Positions 33,701-44,900 of a stretch of DNA of 64,000 bases are shown piece by piece. A program made the position numbers and the translations under genes. The DNA is taken from NCBI GenBank assembly GCA_037178855.1, contig JASJZC010000005.1, positions 5,704,001 to 5,768,000 on the forward strand. The letters are read 5' to 3'. Source of the stretch: Oscheius sp. JU75 (taxonomy: Eukaryota; Nematoda; Chromadorea; Rhabditida; Rhabditidae). The notes below the pieces were generated by a model. That model did not search any database. It worked only from the letters and a program-made list of their open reading frames with translations, and was not told the origin of the DNA. The first letter of the stretch is position 1. Each line of letters begins with the position of its first letter.

Positions 33701-36700
33701 CCAGACTGTCCAGTCACAGCTTCAACCGAAATAGCAGGTCAGTTTTCCGCTTTCTGATTCATCTCCGACCAGGTTGATTCAGTACCCTCTCTCCCTTTTT
33801 TCTCTCGGTTCGGGGCATTATACGAGGAAAGAGGAATGGACGTCCAGACGGGGAGGAAAAGAGCTTGGGCCCGGGAATGAGTCTAGGATGAAGAAATGGA
33901 CACATTGGCTTGGTTCGGCAGAAAGGCAGAGAGGGGAGAGAGGGAATTATGGATTTCTCTCTTAAAGAACGAGAATACAGGGGAACAAAGGATTCAAAAA
34001 GGCATATGAGAGTCAAAACGTTACAGACCCGCCGTTTTTACCCCAGTATTCAATTCGTGCCACCATTACGGAAGGCAAAGATCAAAAGAGTCGTAGACGG
34101 AGTGGACTCTTACTCTTGCAGAGTCGGTTTTTCCAGGAACCTGGAATGAATGTGGCCTGAGTGACAGTGAATAAGTAAGGAGGTCAAAGAAATTCCGAGA
34201 AGAAATGTCCAGGACGAGATGTTTACAAAACTCGAAGTTTCAAGACCGAACAAGGATTGTCTTCTGATTCAAAACAACATAGACTCCGCAAATAGATAAT
34301 GTTGCGGATTAAAGAGCGGTCAAGACAACAAAGTTGACAGAGGCCTCAATTCCCCTGATGAGTAGGTCTGGAGACATGCTTTCTGTTTCGGAGATCTCTA
34401 GTTATGCTCAAGCTGTTTACCATTAGTGTTAGAAAAGAGGAGGTAACAGCTCAACCACAGTCTTTTGGTGATTTTCGTGATCGTAAAGCCCAGAGAAACA
34501 CGGTCTAGAATCTAGATAGGCTCTTAAATGTAATGCTTTCAACGTTTCAATCATCCTACCCATGGCAGCTCAAAAGAGAAGTTTGCACATACCCACCTCG
34601 AAAGACGAACTTTGTGAGCGATTGTTGAGATTTGCATGCATTGTGAGTAGACAAGAGATTTGTAAAGACGGATTGTGACCGATTGTAACGGCTGTTAAGA
34701 GTATCGAAATGCTACTCGACCATATCAAAGCAATTGCTAGTCTTAAAGCAAGCACAGCGTAGAATTCACGATTTCAATTGACTAAACACAGTATCCTCGG
34801 TAAGGGTAGAAGTACGAGAACCAAACCAGAGGAAGTGACAGAGCCAAGAATGCCAATGAATCAGTTAGGAACAGGCCGTTTCTCCGAGTTTCAACAATTA
34901 TCTCGGATTAGAATGGTTTTAGAAACAGAAAGATAACACGCCTCCAAACCGTGATGAATGCAATCCAAAAAAACAGAAGGGGACTTCTTCTAATTGCTAA
35001 TTGTGACCGGGTCACCCATCCCTGATTCAATTCTTCATACCCGCTCAAAACTGAGCCAAGCTTAATCTTGTCGAAAGGAACGCGTTGTCTCACGCCTAGT
35101 TCGTTCAAAGACGAGCCGAGCAATATCGTGAAATTTCTCGAGACAAACTGGAGGATCCACACCTGATTCTCTTCGAATTGTAATGGAAGATAGTAGTGCC
35201 AATTTTTCTAAAAAGCAGGGTATTTACTCAGGCTGAGAGAGATTATCCAGGCGCTGTTTTGAGTCCCTCAGCTGTGAGATTAGTTTCTGGGGGAGACAAA
35301 ATATTGATAGGCGAGTGGAGAGAAATTTCAAAGCACTGGTTTGCAAAGGGAGGAAGAATGACCAGAACAGTCATGGTAGAGAAATGTACGGAGACATGAC
35401 TCAGAAGGTGGGAAAAGGAGCTGACCGGAGGGAACTGAAGGAAGTGCTGAACAAGGATAAGGGAACAATACAAGAACAATCACCAGAAGATGTAATCGGA
35501 AGGAAAGCCGGAAAGAATTCTGATGACAAAAAAAGAGTCTCATTGCCCGATACCAGTAGCATTCAATAAGTTCAGCAATTATATGCATGGACGAAAGTTA
35601 CACCAAAAAGTTACTCCGGAGGGGCGCCTGAATGCTGAGTAAACACAAAATCGTTTTACTGCAGCCTTGGAGACAGTAGAGCATTAAGATATTTTTTGTC
35701 CCTAGATCCATCAAAGTGATTCTTCCTTTGAAAAGAAAGGCTTGTAAAAGAAAGAGTCATTATTACAAAGGCGTCAATGGTGCAGTAGAAGAGAGAAGAG
35801 ACTCCTTGATTACTCAAGGAACGATTGGAACTGTAGCTCTCAGAACTGATAGAAGAAAGATAACGAGCAATCCAGTCAATCCGAGTGAAAAAGCTGCTAG
35901 AGACGAGAGCCTATTTTGAACATCAAATGGGTGGGACCGATTGACAAATAGGCAGAAGGCGACTAAGTAGACTGTAAAGAGAGATTTTGAAATGAGAAAC
36001 AGGCGGTCCGAAAATACTGAAAAAACGACACTTAACATGATACCAGTTAGACTTTTGCAGACAAAATGTTCAGCAACGAAATCTGAATGAGCTGGCTCCC
36101 AGCTGTGACGAGAAGCTCCATTCTCTCTCGATTGGGCGGGATGTCTACTGCATGAGGAGAGAGTGAAGCTTTTGCTGAGAGGCAAGACAGCTGGCTAGAC
36201 AGTGGAAAACGTGCAGAGAGCTTGCAGAGCTATGAAGAGGGACTGGGAGAGGCTAGAGGGAGAGGACATTCGGGAAGGATGATGTCCTCTTTTCGGGGAG
36301 GGTCCCGGTGACGTCAAGAGAGCAGGGAATGCTAAGGTGGATGCAAGAGTTAGAGAAGCAAGCCGATTGTTTGTCAGCAGATTGAGCAAGTGACTGTACA
36401 CTGTATGAACGAGAAGTGTCTCTCCAGATGCACCTCTACGAGCGTTTAAACTACATTACGCTATCCGTACTACCTAGTTGAAAGCTCGTTGACCTTTGAA
36501 TTGAATGCATTGTCAGTTCAGGCCATTCGAAACGATCAAAAACACCGTTTATGCTTCAACTATGGTTGCGTTTTGCATTCTGTTAAAGTTTTTCTGTCTA
36601 CGATACATTGCGATTTCGATTAAATTGTCTTGAAAGGGGAGACTATCTTGTCACGGTTCTAGCAGAAATACAATGTCTATTAAATGCCAAATGCCCCTGA

Positions 36701-37272
36701 CGTGTGCCAATTACACAACATCCGCAGTCTTGCGGTTTCGAAGGACCCAAAACCAAGGACTAGCTACGTCACTGCTCTGCGAGAGCTCTGTGCCCGTGTT
36801 TTCATCTCATCAATCAAATAGGCGTATTTCTTGAAATCTGTCGAGGGAGAAGACAGCTGAATCGGAAAGAAAACAGATCAAATTCTCGAGGAAGTTCCTT
36901 GATGATTACGGATGTATTAAGTAGCTCTAGGACGGAACAGAGCAATCATTTTTGCAGGAGAATAAACGTGAAAGAGGGAAAATTAAGAGGTAGGAAAGGG
37001 AGGGAAGATCTGGTGGAAGCAGGGACGATTGAAAGACGAAAAATGAGCACAAGACTCTTATAAGGAGAGTAGGTGTATGAGACAGTAAGTTTCGTTGTGG
37101 AGCCACCATCAGATAGAGGCAGAACTCCCCGAGACAGTCTACCACAGGCGAAGACAGTACAACTGGCAGACTTTGTCCTGACAGTACCTATCAACTAATA
37201 TTTACACTGCTAGTTATTGAATAGTTCGTGTTAAAACAGCAGAAAATTCACTAGTTATCTCGAAACCTAGGC

Positions 37273-37612
37273 TATAAAAGGAGATCCAATCCCAGGAGCC
37301 AGAAGGTCGAGGAGAAGACGGAGGCGGAAGAGAAGAATGAAGCCGAGGTCAAGAAGGAGGGCGAAGAGAAGAAAGACGAGGAAAAGAAGGGCGAAAACCA
37401 AGACCTCTTGATCAAGAAGGAAGAATAGGTCGAAGTGAAGAAGGTCGAGATCAAGTGGAGTTGGATCAAGCCCTTCGTCAACTGCGAAAGACGAAAGGAG
37501 TTAAAAGATTGATATACGACTTTCGCAGCAAGAAAAGGACGACGAAGATGAACTCCGAGCAGATCCAGACCTTCCTCGAGCAGAACACCAAAGCAATAAA
37601 TAGATAAAAGGA
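37273..37612 (+). pseudogene. K/E-rich gene with in-frame stop
   Basis: A TATA box (TATAAAAG, 37273-37280) is followed by a highly Lys/Glu-rich frame (KKEGEEKKDEEKKGENQDLL) that runs to TAG after IKKEE. It then continues open (VEVKKVEIKWSWIKPFVNCE) and, across a putative 29-nt GT-AG intron, into KMNSEQIQTFLEQNTKAINR with a stop overlapping AATAAA. No ATG opens the K/E frame. The only early ATG gives an Arg/Lys-rich peptide in another frame (KPRSRRRAKRRKTRKRRAK). It looks like a degraded gene that retains promoter and polyA signal. A working gene with a different splice form, removing the TAG as part of an intron ending GAATAG, is possible. Confidence 0.4.
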
Positions 37613-38816
37613 CGTGTCCTGTATCCTGGCTGTATTGTCCTCATAGAACTACTGATGGATCAAATGAATTGTGAAGGAACTCATTCATTCCCGCCGCCCA
37701 ACTGCGGCGGGAATGCGTTCTTTTGTCCGAATCTTGATGGGGGTACAGCGAGACTACGTATAGCATTCCATGACCAAAGGCATCCAGGGCGTTTCTTACA
37801 TTCTGTAGCGACTATCCCTGGCTCTTTTTAATAGGCAGGCCAATTTGACGGGGAAATGTCTGCGTTTTGCATCGCTTAAACTTCTGGTGGCGCGATACAG
37901 TCAACGTTCTTTTTGTAACTTGAACTGTATTTCTCTTCAAACTCATCTTGTCAATTCTAATCTGGGATAACACTTGACAGAAAAGTCCACAAACATTGTC
38001 AAGTGTTATCCCAGATTAGAGTTGACTTGTGCAGACGCCTCTTGCAAATTGTAAAGGTAGGATACTTTGTGACAGCAATTACTCTTTGCAAGTCAAGTTA
38101 GTTTGGAAGATAGCTTCGCTGGGAGACGTTGCTGCTGTCACGGTAGCTGACTGGAACATCATCGAAATGAATTCAGCTCGAGAACATTGATCTTCCCTCT
38201 GGACATCGGACAGCAAGATTGGTAGCTTCCATCAGCATCGAAAATAACGAAAGAGCAAGAGATGGTAAATGCGAAAGATTTGAAAGTATGAGTTAGTTTC
38301 AGGAAAAATGGCAGTAGATCTTCCGGACTTCCTGAAGCCAAAAGACACCTCAAGCGCTTTAATAAACACTGCTGTGGACACCGGTGGGCGCTATTTCGAC
38401 AGAATTCGGATCCAGGACCCCAACCGAAGTCGGGTTACTGCAAGTAGCGTATTCACGAGAAAGCTATCCCATTGATCGTCTCAAGTCATCAGAAGGCAAA
38501 AGACTACCAAAATAAAGAAGAAGTAGAATACATTGGCCTGATTGAAGGGAGAAGCTTATAACCGTCTAGAAAAATAGCTGGCGTGGAGACTGTCTAGAGT
38601 TTGTCAAAGTTTGATTGACAAGATCTGACAAGACGAAAAAAGCGAAGTGTTCCTCTTTACAGTAGCCAGTTAAAGTTGTGCTTTCTAGAGACTCTTTGAG
38701 GCAGAAATGAGTGTTGATTTTGTCACTGTTGTTGATCAGCGGGAGAAGCCCCTGACCTACGGTCTTTGCTATAGTTGTTGTATTCGCGTAAAGAGACTTT
38801 ATTACTGTCTTTCACC
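37613..38816. other. Spacer with one MITE copy
   Basis: Nothing coding recognised. It contains the element at 37908-38065. Confidence 0.4.
37908..38065. mobile_element. Second copy of the 29-bp-hairpin MITE
   Basis: Nearly identical to 30521-30665, including TGTATTTCTCTTCAAACTC, the hairpin arms TAATCTGGGATAACACTTGAC and their inverse, and the tail CGCCTCTTGCAAATTGTAAA. Confidence 0.75.
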
Positions 38817-39450
38817 TTAAAAGGCTCCAGTTGAAGCGACCGATGGAGCTCCGCTGGCTCCAGTCAGTCCGCTGAGAAGGCCAGGAACTATTTGAACGAG
38901 TTGGAGGAGAACATTGGCGAATTCGGCCAAGGCCTCTTGCAGTAGCTTCTGGACCTCGCTCAGAATTTGTGCGACCTGAATTTGGAGAAGTGATAAGAGA
39001 GAAATGAAAACTTACAGGCGCGTTTGCAGCCATATTGGAATCAAGGAGCTTTCCAACGGTGGTGAGCAGAGCAACGACCAGCTTTATAATGTCCATGAGG
39101 ATGCCAACGAGTCCCGTTTTTCCCAGAACTGAGGGTAGAGCATTGCCGTTGAGAAGATTCATCAGGAGGCCATCGATTCCTGCGATATTAAGAAGACCAA
39201 TCGGCAAACCCAGAAGACGGTTGACGGTGCCAAGAAGTGCCCCAATGAGTCCAGATGGTTCAAGAAGTCCCCCAACAAGCCCATTTTGACCAAGCAGTCC
39301 TCCAACAAGTCCATTGTCACCAAGAAGACCTTCTCCAAGTCCACTTCCGAGCAGTTCACCAATGATACCGAGTCCAAAGAGGCCCTCGCCATTGGCTCCA
39401 ATGGCCAAGGTGGCGAAGAGGACGGAGAGAGCAAGCAGCTTGAATGCCAT
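38817..39450 (-). CDS. Secreted Leu/Gly-rich repeat protein A1, two exons
   Basis: Exons 39016-39450 and 38817-38975, with a 40-nt phase-0 intron, give 197 residues. A signal peptide (MAFKLLALSVLFATLAIGANG) is followed by imperfect repeats of the type GLLGxNGLVGGLL, then longer hydrophobic amphipathic helices with no Cys. The second exon ends GASGAPSVASTGAF. The ATG at 39450 was chosen over an upstream in-frame codon because it opens the signal peptide and matches the paralogue at 41403-42030. A TATA box is at 39503-39510 and an AATAAA lies 3' of the stop near 38798. It shares 5' UTR sequence with A2. The divergent partner B1 starts 771 bp away. Likely an extracellular structural or lipid-interacting protein; function unknown. 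Confidence 0.85.
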
Positions 39451-39502
39451 TTTGATGGGAAGAGAGACTGTTTCCAGTTGTTCTTTCTCTCGACTGACCA
39501 CT

Positions 39503-39510
39503 CTTTTATA
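39503..39510 (-). promoter_or_regulatory. TATA box of A1
   Basis: TATAAAAG on the minus strand, 53 nt upstream of the A1 start codon. Confidence 0.65.
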
Positions 39511-40221
39511 CGGATGGGGTTATTGAACTGCCTCATTGACATACTGTTCTCCGATCAGTTTGAAAGTGTACTGTTATCGGTTACTGGAGTCACAAACAGT
39601 ATGCTAATATGGACTGTTCTCCGATTACGGTTTGGATGAACTGCTAGTACAGACTCTTGTTCGTTTAAAGAGAGACCGTTTAGAGAAGTGAATGAGAAAG
39701 ACGCTCAGAATGTGTAGAAGAGTAATGAGACAATAGAGTATGCTGTTGAAGATCTAATGACAGTCCCCCAACCAACAAGGGGTCTTCTGTGTCACATCGC
39801 AGGTTCGGATATATGACAAGAACTGTCCGTGCCGATAACTAGAATAGTCAATACACCAAATAAATGTCATGTTCGTTTTTTATAGGGTTTCTCTGGCTAG
39901 ATCACTGTAGGGTACTCGGAAAATGCTTAGAACAATGGGTACACCCGTTTCCAATTCGAATGATCTGCAAACCTCTCTCATGCCTCGTCCTTGAGAGCCA
40001 CTGTGTTCAGTTTTAGTTCTCCAACTCCTGGACTGACCACCCATTCCGAACCGTCCGATGATCGCGTCTACTCGTTCGAAAATACTTGTCAATTCAGTAC
40101 TGATCGAATCAAATTGAAACCTCGTCGGGTCAAAAACAGAAAGCTTACCAGTTTTCCATAAACAAGACCAGTACAAAAGAGTCGCTGTCATAGTGGAAAG
40201 GACAACTCGATACAGTCCGAA

Positions 40222-40678
40222 ATGGCCTTCAAGCTTCTGGTTCTCGCTGCCTTCGTCACCATCGTCGCCATCTCCCATGCCCAGACCACTGGAGCTTCTT
40301 CCGGAGAGGGAGTAGGGGATATCCTCGGTCTGGTCACCAGCATTGTCCCTGGTCCTCTGAGAAACATTGCGAACAAATTGGTCGAGATCATCAAAAAACT
40401 GGGTGATTTCCTAGCTGGTCAGGAAAATCTCGATCAATTAGTGAGTTTCCTCTATCGAATTCAAGCTGGAGTATCTTCAGGTCAAAAAAGTTTTGAACGA
40501 TATTGGTGCCATCGTCTGCGATGTCCTCCAGATGGTCGTCAAACTTCTCCAAACTCTTACAGGCCTCTACAAGCTCGATAAAAAGACCGTTGATCTTTGC
40601 GAAAGTTTCCGTTTTGGCGGATCGAATGGTGGAGCCTCTGGTGGTCCAAGTGCTTCCACCGCCTCTGGATCCCTCTAA
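40222..40678 (+). CDS. Secreted amphipathic protein B1, two exons
   Basis: Exons 40222-40440 and 40481-40678 flank a 40-nt phase-0 intron and give 138 residues. Signal peptide MAFKLLVLAAFVTIVAISHA, then QTTGASSGEG, amphipathic helices rich in Leu/Ile/Val, two Cys in the second exon (AIVCDVL and DLCESF) and a Gly/Ser-rich tail. An AATAAA is at 40714-40719. It is paralogous to B2 (42578-42999), with the same signal-peptide pattern, QTTG start and Cys pair. It is transcribed away from A1. Function unknown; secreted. Confidence 0.85.
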
Positions 40679-41402
40679 GCCGACTATCAAGTGTACCGAA
40701 TAAGTCCATGTGTAATAAAACTTCGAACCTATCTTGTGTCACTATTTAGCATATCTTTCTGATATGACAAAAGGTCGGAAGACAGTTTTTTTCCACTTGG
40801 TAAATATAGAAACAATGTTCGTTTTGGGTCAGCCATAGAAGCACCATGTTTCGACATCACTTTTTTTAAGTGAGCGACACTGAGTGAGGACACTCGTTTT
40901 GGGATCGAGGATCGGGTATAGTCGCTCCGAACATTGTTCATGAAGAGTTCATCGGGCCCAGAAATGATTACTGAACTACTAAGTTAAGCACTAAAAAGAC
41001 TGTTTACGGCTTTAGAATAGTGGAGATTATTATTTAAATTTTGTTTCCAGATCAACCCTCGGTCACCTCAACAAACACCTAAACCTGCATGACTCTCAAG
41101 AATGTTCATATCAGAACAAGTACTTTACGAAGAGATCCGGACACTTGAAAGAGTGCAACAAGAAGAAATCTAATACAGCGCCAATTAAACAAGACAACCA
41201 GATCAAACAATTGTATTTATTCATTTTTCCAGATCTATCTCTGCTCGGCAGGAACGATGCGGACAGCAAATCCGGATGGTTCCAATTCTCGATTATCAAG
41301 CGAATGGAAACTGGGCAAAGAGGTATCGAGTCAACAATAACTATAAACTGTTATATTTGAACAATGCATTCGTGTTAAGAATCTTTATTACTGGCTTTGG
41401 TC

Positions 41403-42030
41403 TTAGAAGGCTCCAGTAGAGGCGACGGAGGGAACTCCACTGGTTCCAGTCAGTCCATTGAGAAGGTTGGGAACAAGACTAACTATACGGTCGAGGAGAT
41501 GAACAAGATCATCAATGAGGAGCTCTTTCAAAAGGTTCGAAACAGTTTGGAGAATGTCTTCGACCTGAATCAAATCCCTATTAAGAAATCTATATTAAAC
41601 TTACTCCATCTCCAAGCTTTTCTTTGGAGGCAAGGATCTTACCAATCGTCGTGAGCAGAGCAGTGACAGCATTGGCAATGGCCATGAGAATTCCAACAAG
41701 TCCCTGTTCTCCCAGAATGGCGACAAGACCATTGTCGGTGATGAGATTGAACAGGAATCCTTCTTTAGAGAGGATTCCATACTCTCCACCGAGAAGATTG
41801 TTCAGGAGACTGATGACAGTATTGAGCAGTCCCCCAACAAGCCCATTTTGACCAAGCAGTCCACCAACGAGTCCATTGTCACCAAGAAGACCTTTTCCAA
41901 GTCCACTTCCGAGCAGTCCACCAATGATACCATTTGCACCCAGGAGTCCAAAGATGTTGAGGCCCTCGCCATTGGCTCCAATGGCCAAGGTGGCGACGAG
42001 GACGGAGAGAGCAAGCAGCTTGAATGCCAT
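41403..42030 (-). CDS. Secreted Leu/Gly-rich repeat protein A2, two exons
   Basis: Exons 41605-42030 and 41403-41564 flank a 40-nt phase-0 intron and give 195 residues. It is a close paralogue of A1: same signal peptide with one change, same GLLGDNGLVGGLLGQNGLVG repeats, and the same ending (GTSGVPSVASTGAF). It diverges in the middle, where A1 has an extra repeat and A2 has GGEYGILSKEGFLF. The 5' UTR is nearly identical to that of A1 for at least 30 nt, and TTAAAAGAG takes the place of the A1 TATA box. An AATAAA lies after the stop near 41384. The divergent partner B2 starts 548 bp away. Function unknown. Confidence 0.85.
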
Positions 42031-42577
42031 TTTGATGGGAAGAGAGACTGTTTCCAGTTGTCCTATCTTGTCCGAACAGTCTCTTTTAAGCTCAAACTGT
42101 TTTCGCGGTCCTCATTGGAAGTCAGTTAAACTGTTTTGTTCGGTTTTATCTAGTAATCACTTTTACCAAACTGACAAAGAGCTCGACAAACAGTATGGTA
42201 ATAGTAGATTGTACTCTGGTGTTGAACAGAAGAGCTGGAATGACGCCCGGAACTATTGCAGCTCAATTAAAGCAAGGAAGAAGATCTCTCCCACAAAGGA
42301 CAAGTTTTCTTCGAACAGCGATGTTGTACTCTTCTGAAGGGATGGAACGCTCAACCTAAAGTGTACAAGGGTTCTCTCTTCTTCCCGCGTGGTCGAGAGA
42401 TCAAAACCAGAGCAGTTCACCGTATGCAAAACTTGTTGACCTAATAGTTCGACCAGTCTCGAACACCATTGTTCATTCAAAAACTAAGCCGCTATCAAAA
42501 TCATTTTCCGAAGCTTGTTTAAAAGGGCCCACTCGGTGAATAGGGAGAACCATTTGATTCGTCTCTCTTCCAGCAAA

Positions 42578-42999
42578 ATGCTCAAGTTCTTCGTCCTCGC
42601 AGCCTTCGTAGCCATCGTGGCCATCACGGCCAACGCTCAGACCACCGGTTCTTCTTCTGGAGGAGCAGAAGCCATCGGCGGCATGGTCTCTAGCACCATG
42701 AGTCAAATTGCTGAGAGGCTGGTCACAATACTTGAGCTTCTTGGAGGCCTTCTGCAAAACCCAAAGATTGATCTGGGTCCTGTTGTAAGTCCTGTCTGGC
42801 ATTCCGAATAGAGGAGAATGTTCAGCTTGCTGCCATCGTGGATAACCTGCTCTCCACCGTGTGTCTTCTTCTCAAGCTCGTAAATCAAATTCTCTCCGAA
42901 CTCGGAGGAAAGACTCAAGGGCTGCACATGTGTCCCGTCTCTGGAGGAGTTCCCGTTCAACCTATGGGAACCACTGTCTCTGGCTCGGTCGGACTATAA
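42578..42999 (+). CDS. Secreted amphipathic protein B2, two exons
   Basis: Exons 42578-42784 and 42826-42999 flank a 41-nt phase-0 intron and give 126 residues. Signal peptide MLKFFVLAAFVAIVAITANA, then QTTGSSSGG, hydrophobic helices, two Cys in exon 2 (STVCLLL and HMCPV) and a Gly/Ser/Thr-rich C-terminus. A paralogue of B1 in the same orientation relative to its A partner. TTAAAAGG at about 42522 may be the TATA element. Function unknown; presumably secreted. Confidence 0.83.
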
Positions 43000-43106
43000 C
43001 GAATGTCTTGTTTAATGAAGATTCTTCATTTGTAAAACCTTTCTATAATAGAATTTCTGATATGTCTTCTTGGGGAAGGCACTTCGAGAGGAGGGGTCCC
43101 CTTCCT

Positions 43107-43404
43107 TCAGTCCGTGTCATGTTTCTTCAAGTCTGCCTGAAACTTTCTGACGTATATTCCCTGTATTAAAAGTCACCTGATCGCAGTCAAAGACGAGAGA
43201 GACTGCCTTAGAAATGGAATCGGGAAATGGTTCCATAAAGAGGAGCAGATCGTCGGCTGTCGTGGCCATTACCTGGACTTCCACCCGTTCCCGATTCGAG
43301 GGGAGTTTCGTAAAGTTTCGGTTCATGATGAACTCGTCCAAGAAGACCATCGTCTTTTCGAAGAACATGATTCTTTGTCGGGGAATCTGGATGATTTCAG
43401 TCAT
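43107..43404 (-). CDS. Small unknown protein, two exons
   Basis: Exons 43177-43404 and 43107-43136, with a 40-nt intron (GTGACT to TTTCAG), give 85 residues. Reading through the intron gives a protein of similar size ending at 43117. The sequence is a compact mix of hydrophobic and charged residues (RQRIMFFEKTMVFLDEF; ERVEVQVMATTADDLLLF) without a signal peptide, resembling part of an alpha/beta domain. No family is recognised. It lies convergent with B2. It could be one exon of a longer gene. Confidence 0.4.
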
Positions 43405-43925
43405 TATGCGGTTTCTTCCTGTCTGTTGTGGATTTTACTACACCGTCTACTCATGTCAACCTCTCAATTTTCTTGAACTTCTCTTGTCCGATCAGTTCCT
43501 GACTATCTATAGCTGTCATTTACGTTTTGCGATTCCTGACAGAACGATATACAGCGTAAGTCTCTGTAGCTAACTCCACTGGTTCCTCTTTACTTGTCCA
43601 CGTGTCGTACTCCCTCATTTCACATTTTCGGTTCTGTCTCTCTAGTTCTGATAGCCTGTCCATATTAATCTATCGGTTTCACTATGTCAGTACACCTAGT
43701 CGATCATTTACCAACACAACAACCTAATTTCTCCGAACTGGGTTTGCAAGAAACAGCTGTAATTAGCGTTCTGTACAAACAAGCGGATAGTTAGAAAACT
43801 TTTTGAAGCAGCAAAGAAACTATGTTGTCGAGTTATTAAAGAGAAGTAATAAAGGCGAGGACTCTGGCCTACGGAGCCATTTGATTCTACTAGAACCACT
43901 GGAGAAGGTCGGAAGCCCAGGAACA
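43405..43925. other. Spacer; nothing recognised
   Basis: AT-rich. An in-frame extension upstream of the tetraspan gene begins at a TTG, not an ATG. Confidence 0.4.
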
Positions 43926-44900
43926 ATGCGCGTTTTCTACCCGATCAAGGCCGGCCAACTGTTACTGACTGTCGTCTGTCTGGCTCTCATGCTCAACAGC
44001 AAGCTGCTCTGTGTCTACAAAGATCCCCTGGACGAACTGAGCGAACAGCAGACCGAGTGTCACGCGACTCTCATCCAGAAGGCCTTCTCTCCCCTGACCA
44101 ACAAGACCAAAGGACTGAAAGAGACTACTACCCTGAACAAAACGGAACTGATCGGAGAGACGATGAACACGACGGACATGATGGACAAGGCTATCCGTCG
44201 TTTTGGAGCTCTGATTCAGACAGCTTTCTCCTCCGTGACCAATGGGACAACTGAAGAGACGAGTGGAGAGATCTCGACCAACCGAACGAGTCTAGACGGA
44301 ACGGGACCGAACAGTGCCGAAGAGACGAGTGGATTAGAAAAGAAGATTACCCTGAACGGCACGGAACTAGCGGAAGAGACTCTGCTGAGTAGGACGGAGA
44401 CCAAGTTCCATCTGCGAGCCTGTCTTTCGATCGAAAGCCGTGACGTCTACGATCCGAAGAGTCAACTGACGCCGCTATACTCGCTCCGCGTATTCTGTCT
44501 GCTCATCCTCGAGCTGTTTCTCCTCGTCCTCCTGGTGGCTCGTGTCATGACAAGCTACGAGGCTCCTGATCAGCTAACCATCCTGCTGAACAATGTGGTC
44601 CACGGACTCTGCTGGCTCACCACAGCTGTCGTTCTCTTCCTCCACCGGTGTGCCTGGCAGACTGAATGGAGTAGTCTGACGCCCGCCTTTGTGCCCATCT
44701 ACCCGGTCGAATACGAATGGGCTCAAGTGATCGCCTGGTCCAGTTTGGCCTTCCTTCTCGTCGAGGCTCTCCTTTTGCACAACTGCATATACTACGATCT
44801 GACTATGGAGAAGATGGAAGAACAGCTCGTCCAGCCAACCGTCATCGTCGCCGCATACAAGGATAGTGACAAGCTCCTGCTCCACCACGACCACAACTAA
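43926..44900 (+). CDS. Four-span membrane glycoprotein with a duplicated extracellular loop, intronless
   Basis: A single exon encoding 324 residues from the first ATG in the open frame. Span 1 is about residues 10-28 (LLLTVVCLALML). A loop of about 160 residues follows with at least six N-x-S/T sites (NKT, NTT, NGT, NRT) and Cys near both ends. Spans 2-4 follow (VFCLLILELFLLVLLVARVM; HGLCWLTTAVVLFL; AWSSLAFLLVEALLL), then a short cytoplasmic tail rich in His/Lys/Asp. The loop contains an internal duplication: TLIQKAFSPLTNKT with a downstream TLNKTELIGET, and ALIQTAFSSVTNGT with TLNGTELAEET. The topology is claudin/tetraspan-like but no canonical motif is present. AATAAA follows the stop (44904). 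Being intronless among intron-rich neighbours is unusual. Function unknown. Confidence 0.8.
   Translation: MRVFYPIKAGQLLLTVVCLALMLNSKLLCVYKDPLDELSEQQTECHATLIQKAFSPLTNKTKGLKETTTLNKTELIGETMNTTDMMDKAIRRFGALIQTAFSSVTNGTTEETSGEISTNRTSLDGTGPNSAEETSGLEKKITLNGTELAEETLLSRTETKFHLRACLSIESRDVYDPKSQLTPLYSLRVFCLLILELFLLVLLVARVMTSYEAPDQLTILLNNVVHGLCWLTTAVVLFLHRCAWQTEWSSLTPAFVPIYPVEYEWAQVIAWSSLAFLLVEALLLHNCIYYDLTMEKMEEQLVQPTVIVAAYKDSDKLLLHHDHN

Larger units (their letters stand above)
28726..37260. other. Gene-poor region rich in repeats
   Basis: No gene could be supported. It contains MITE-like elements (listed separately), a (GA)n tract at 29950-29971 and another at 31830-31846, and a G-run at 28841-28849. 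Open frames such as 31276-31662, 32330-32662, 35315-35569 and 35814-36185 show no domain, splice chain or promoter. The first few hundred bases would hold the promoter of the SLC13 gene. Confidence 0.4.

Noticed and set aside
43803-43925. N-terminal extension of the tetraspan protein
   Set aside because: It opens at TTG, not ATG, and would bury the first membrane span behind a polar stretch. The ATG at 43926 places the hydrophobic segment at the N-terminus.
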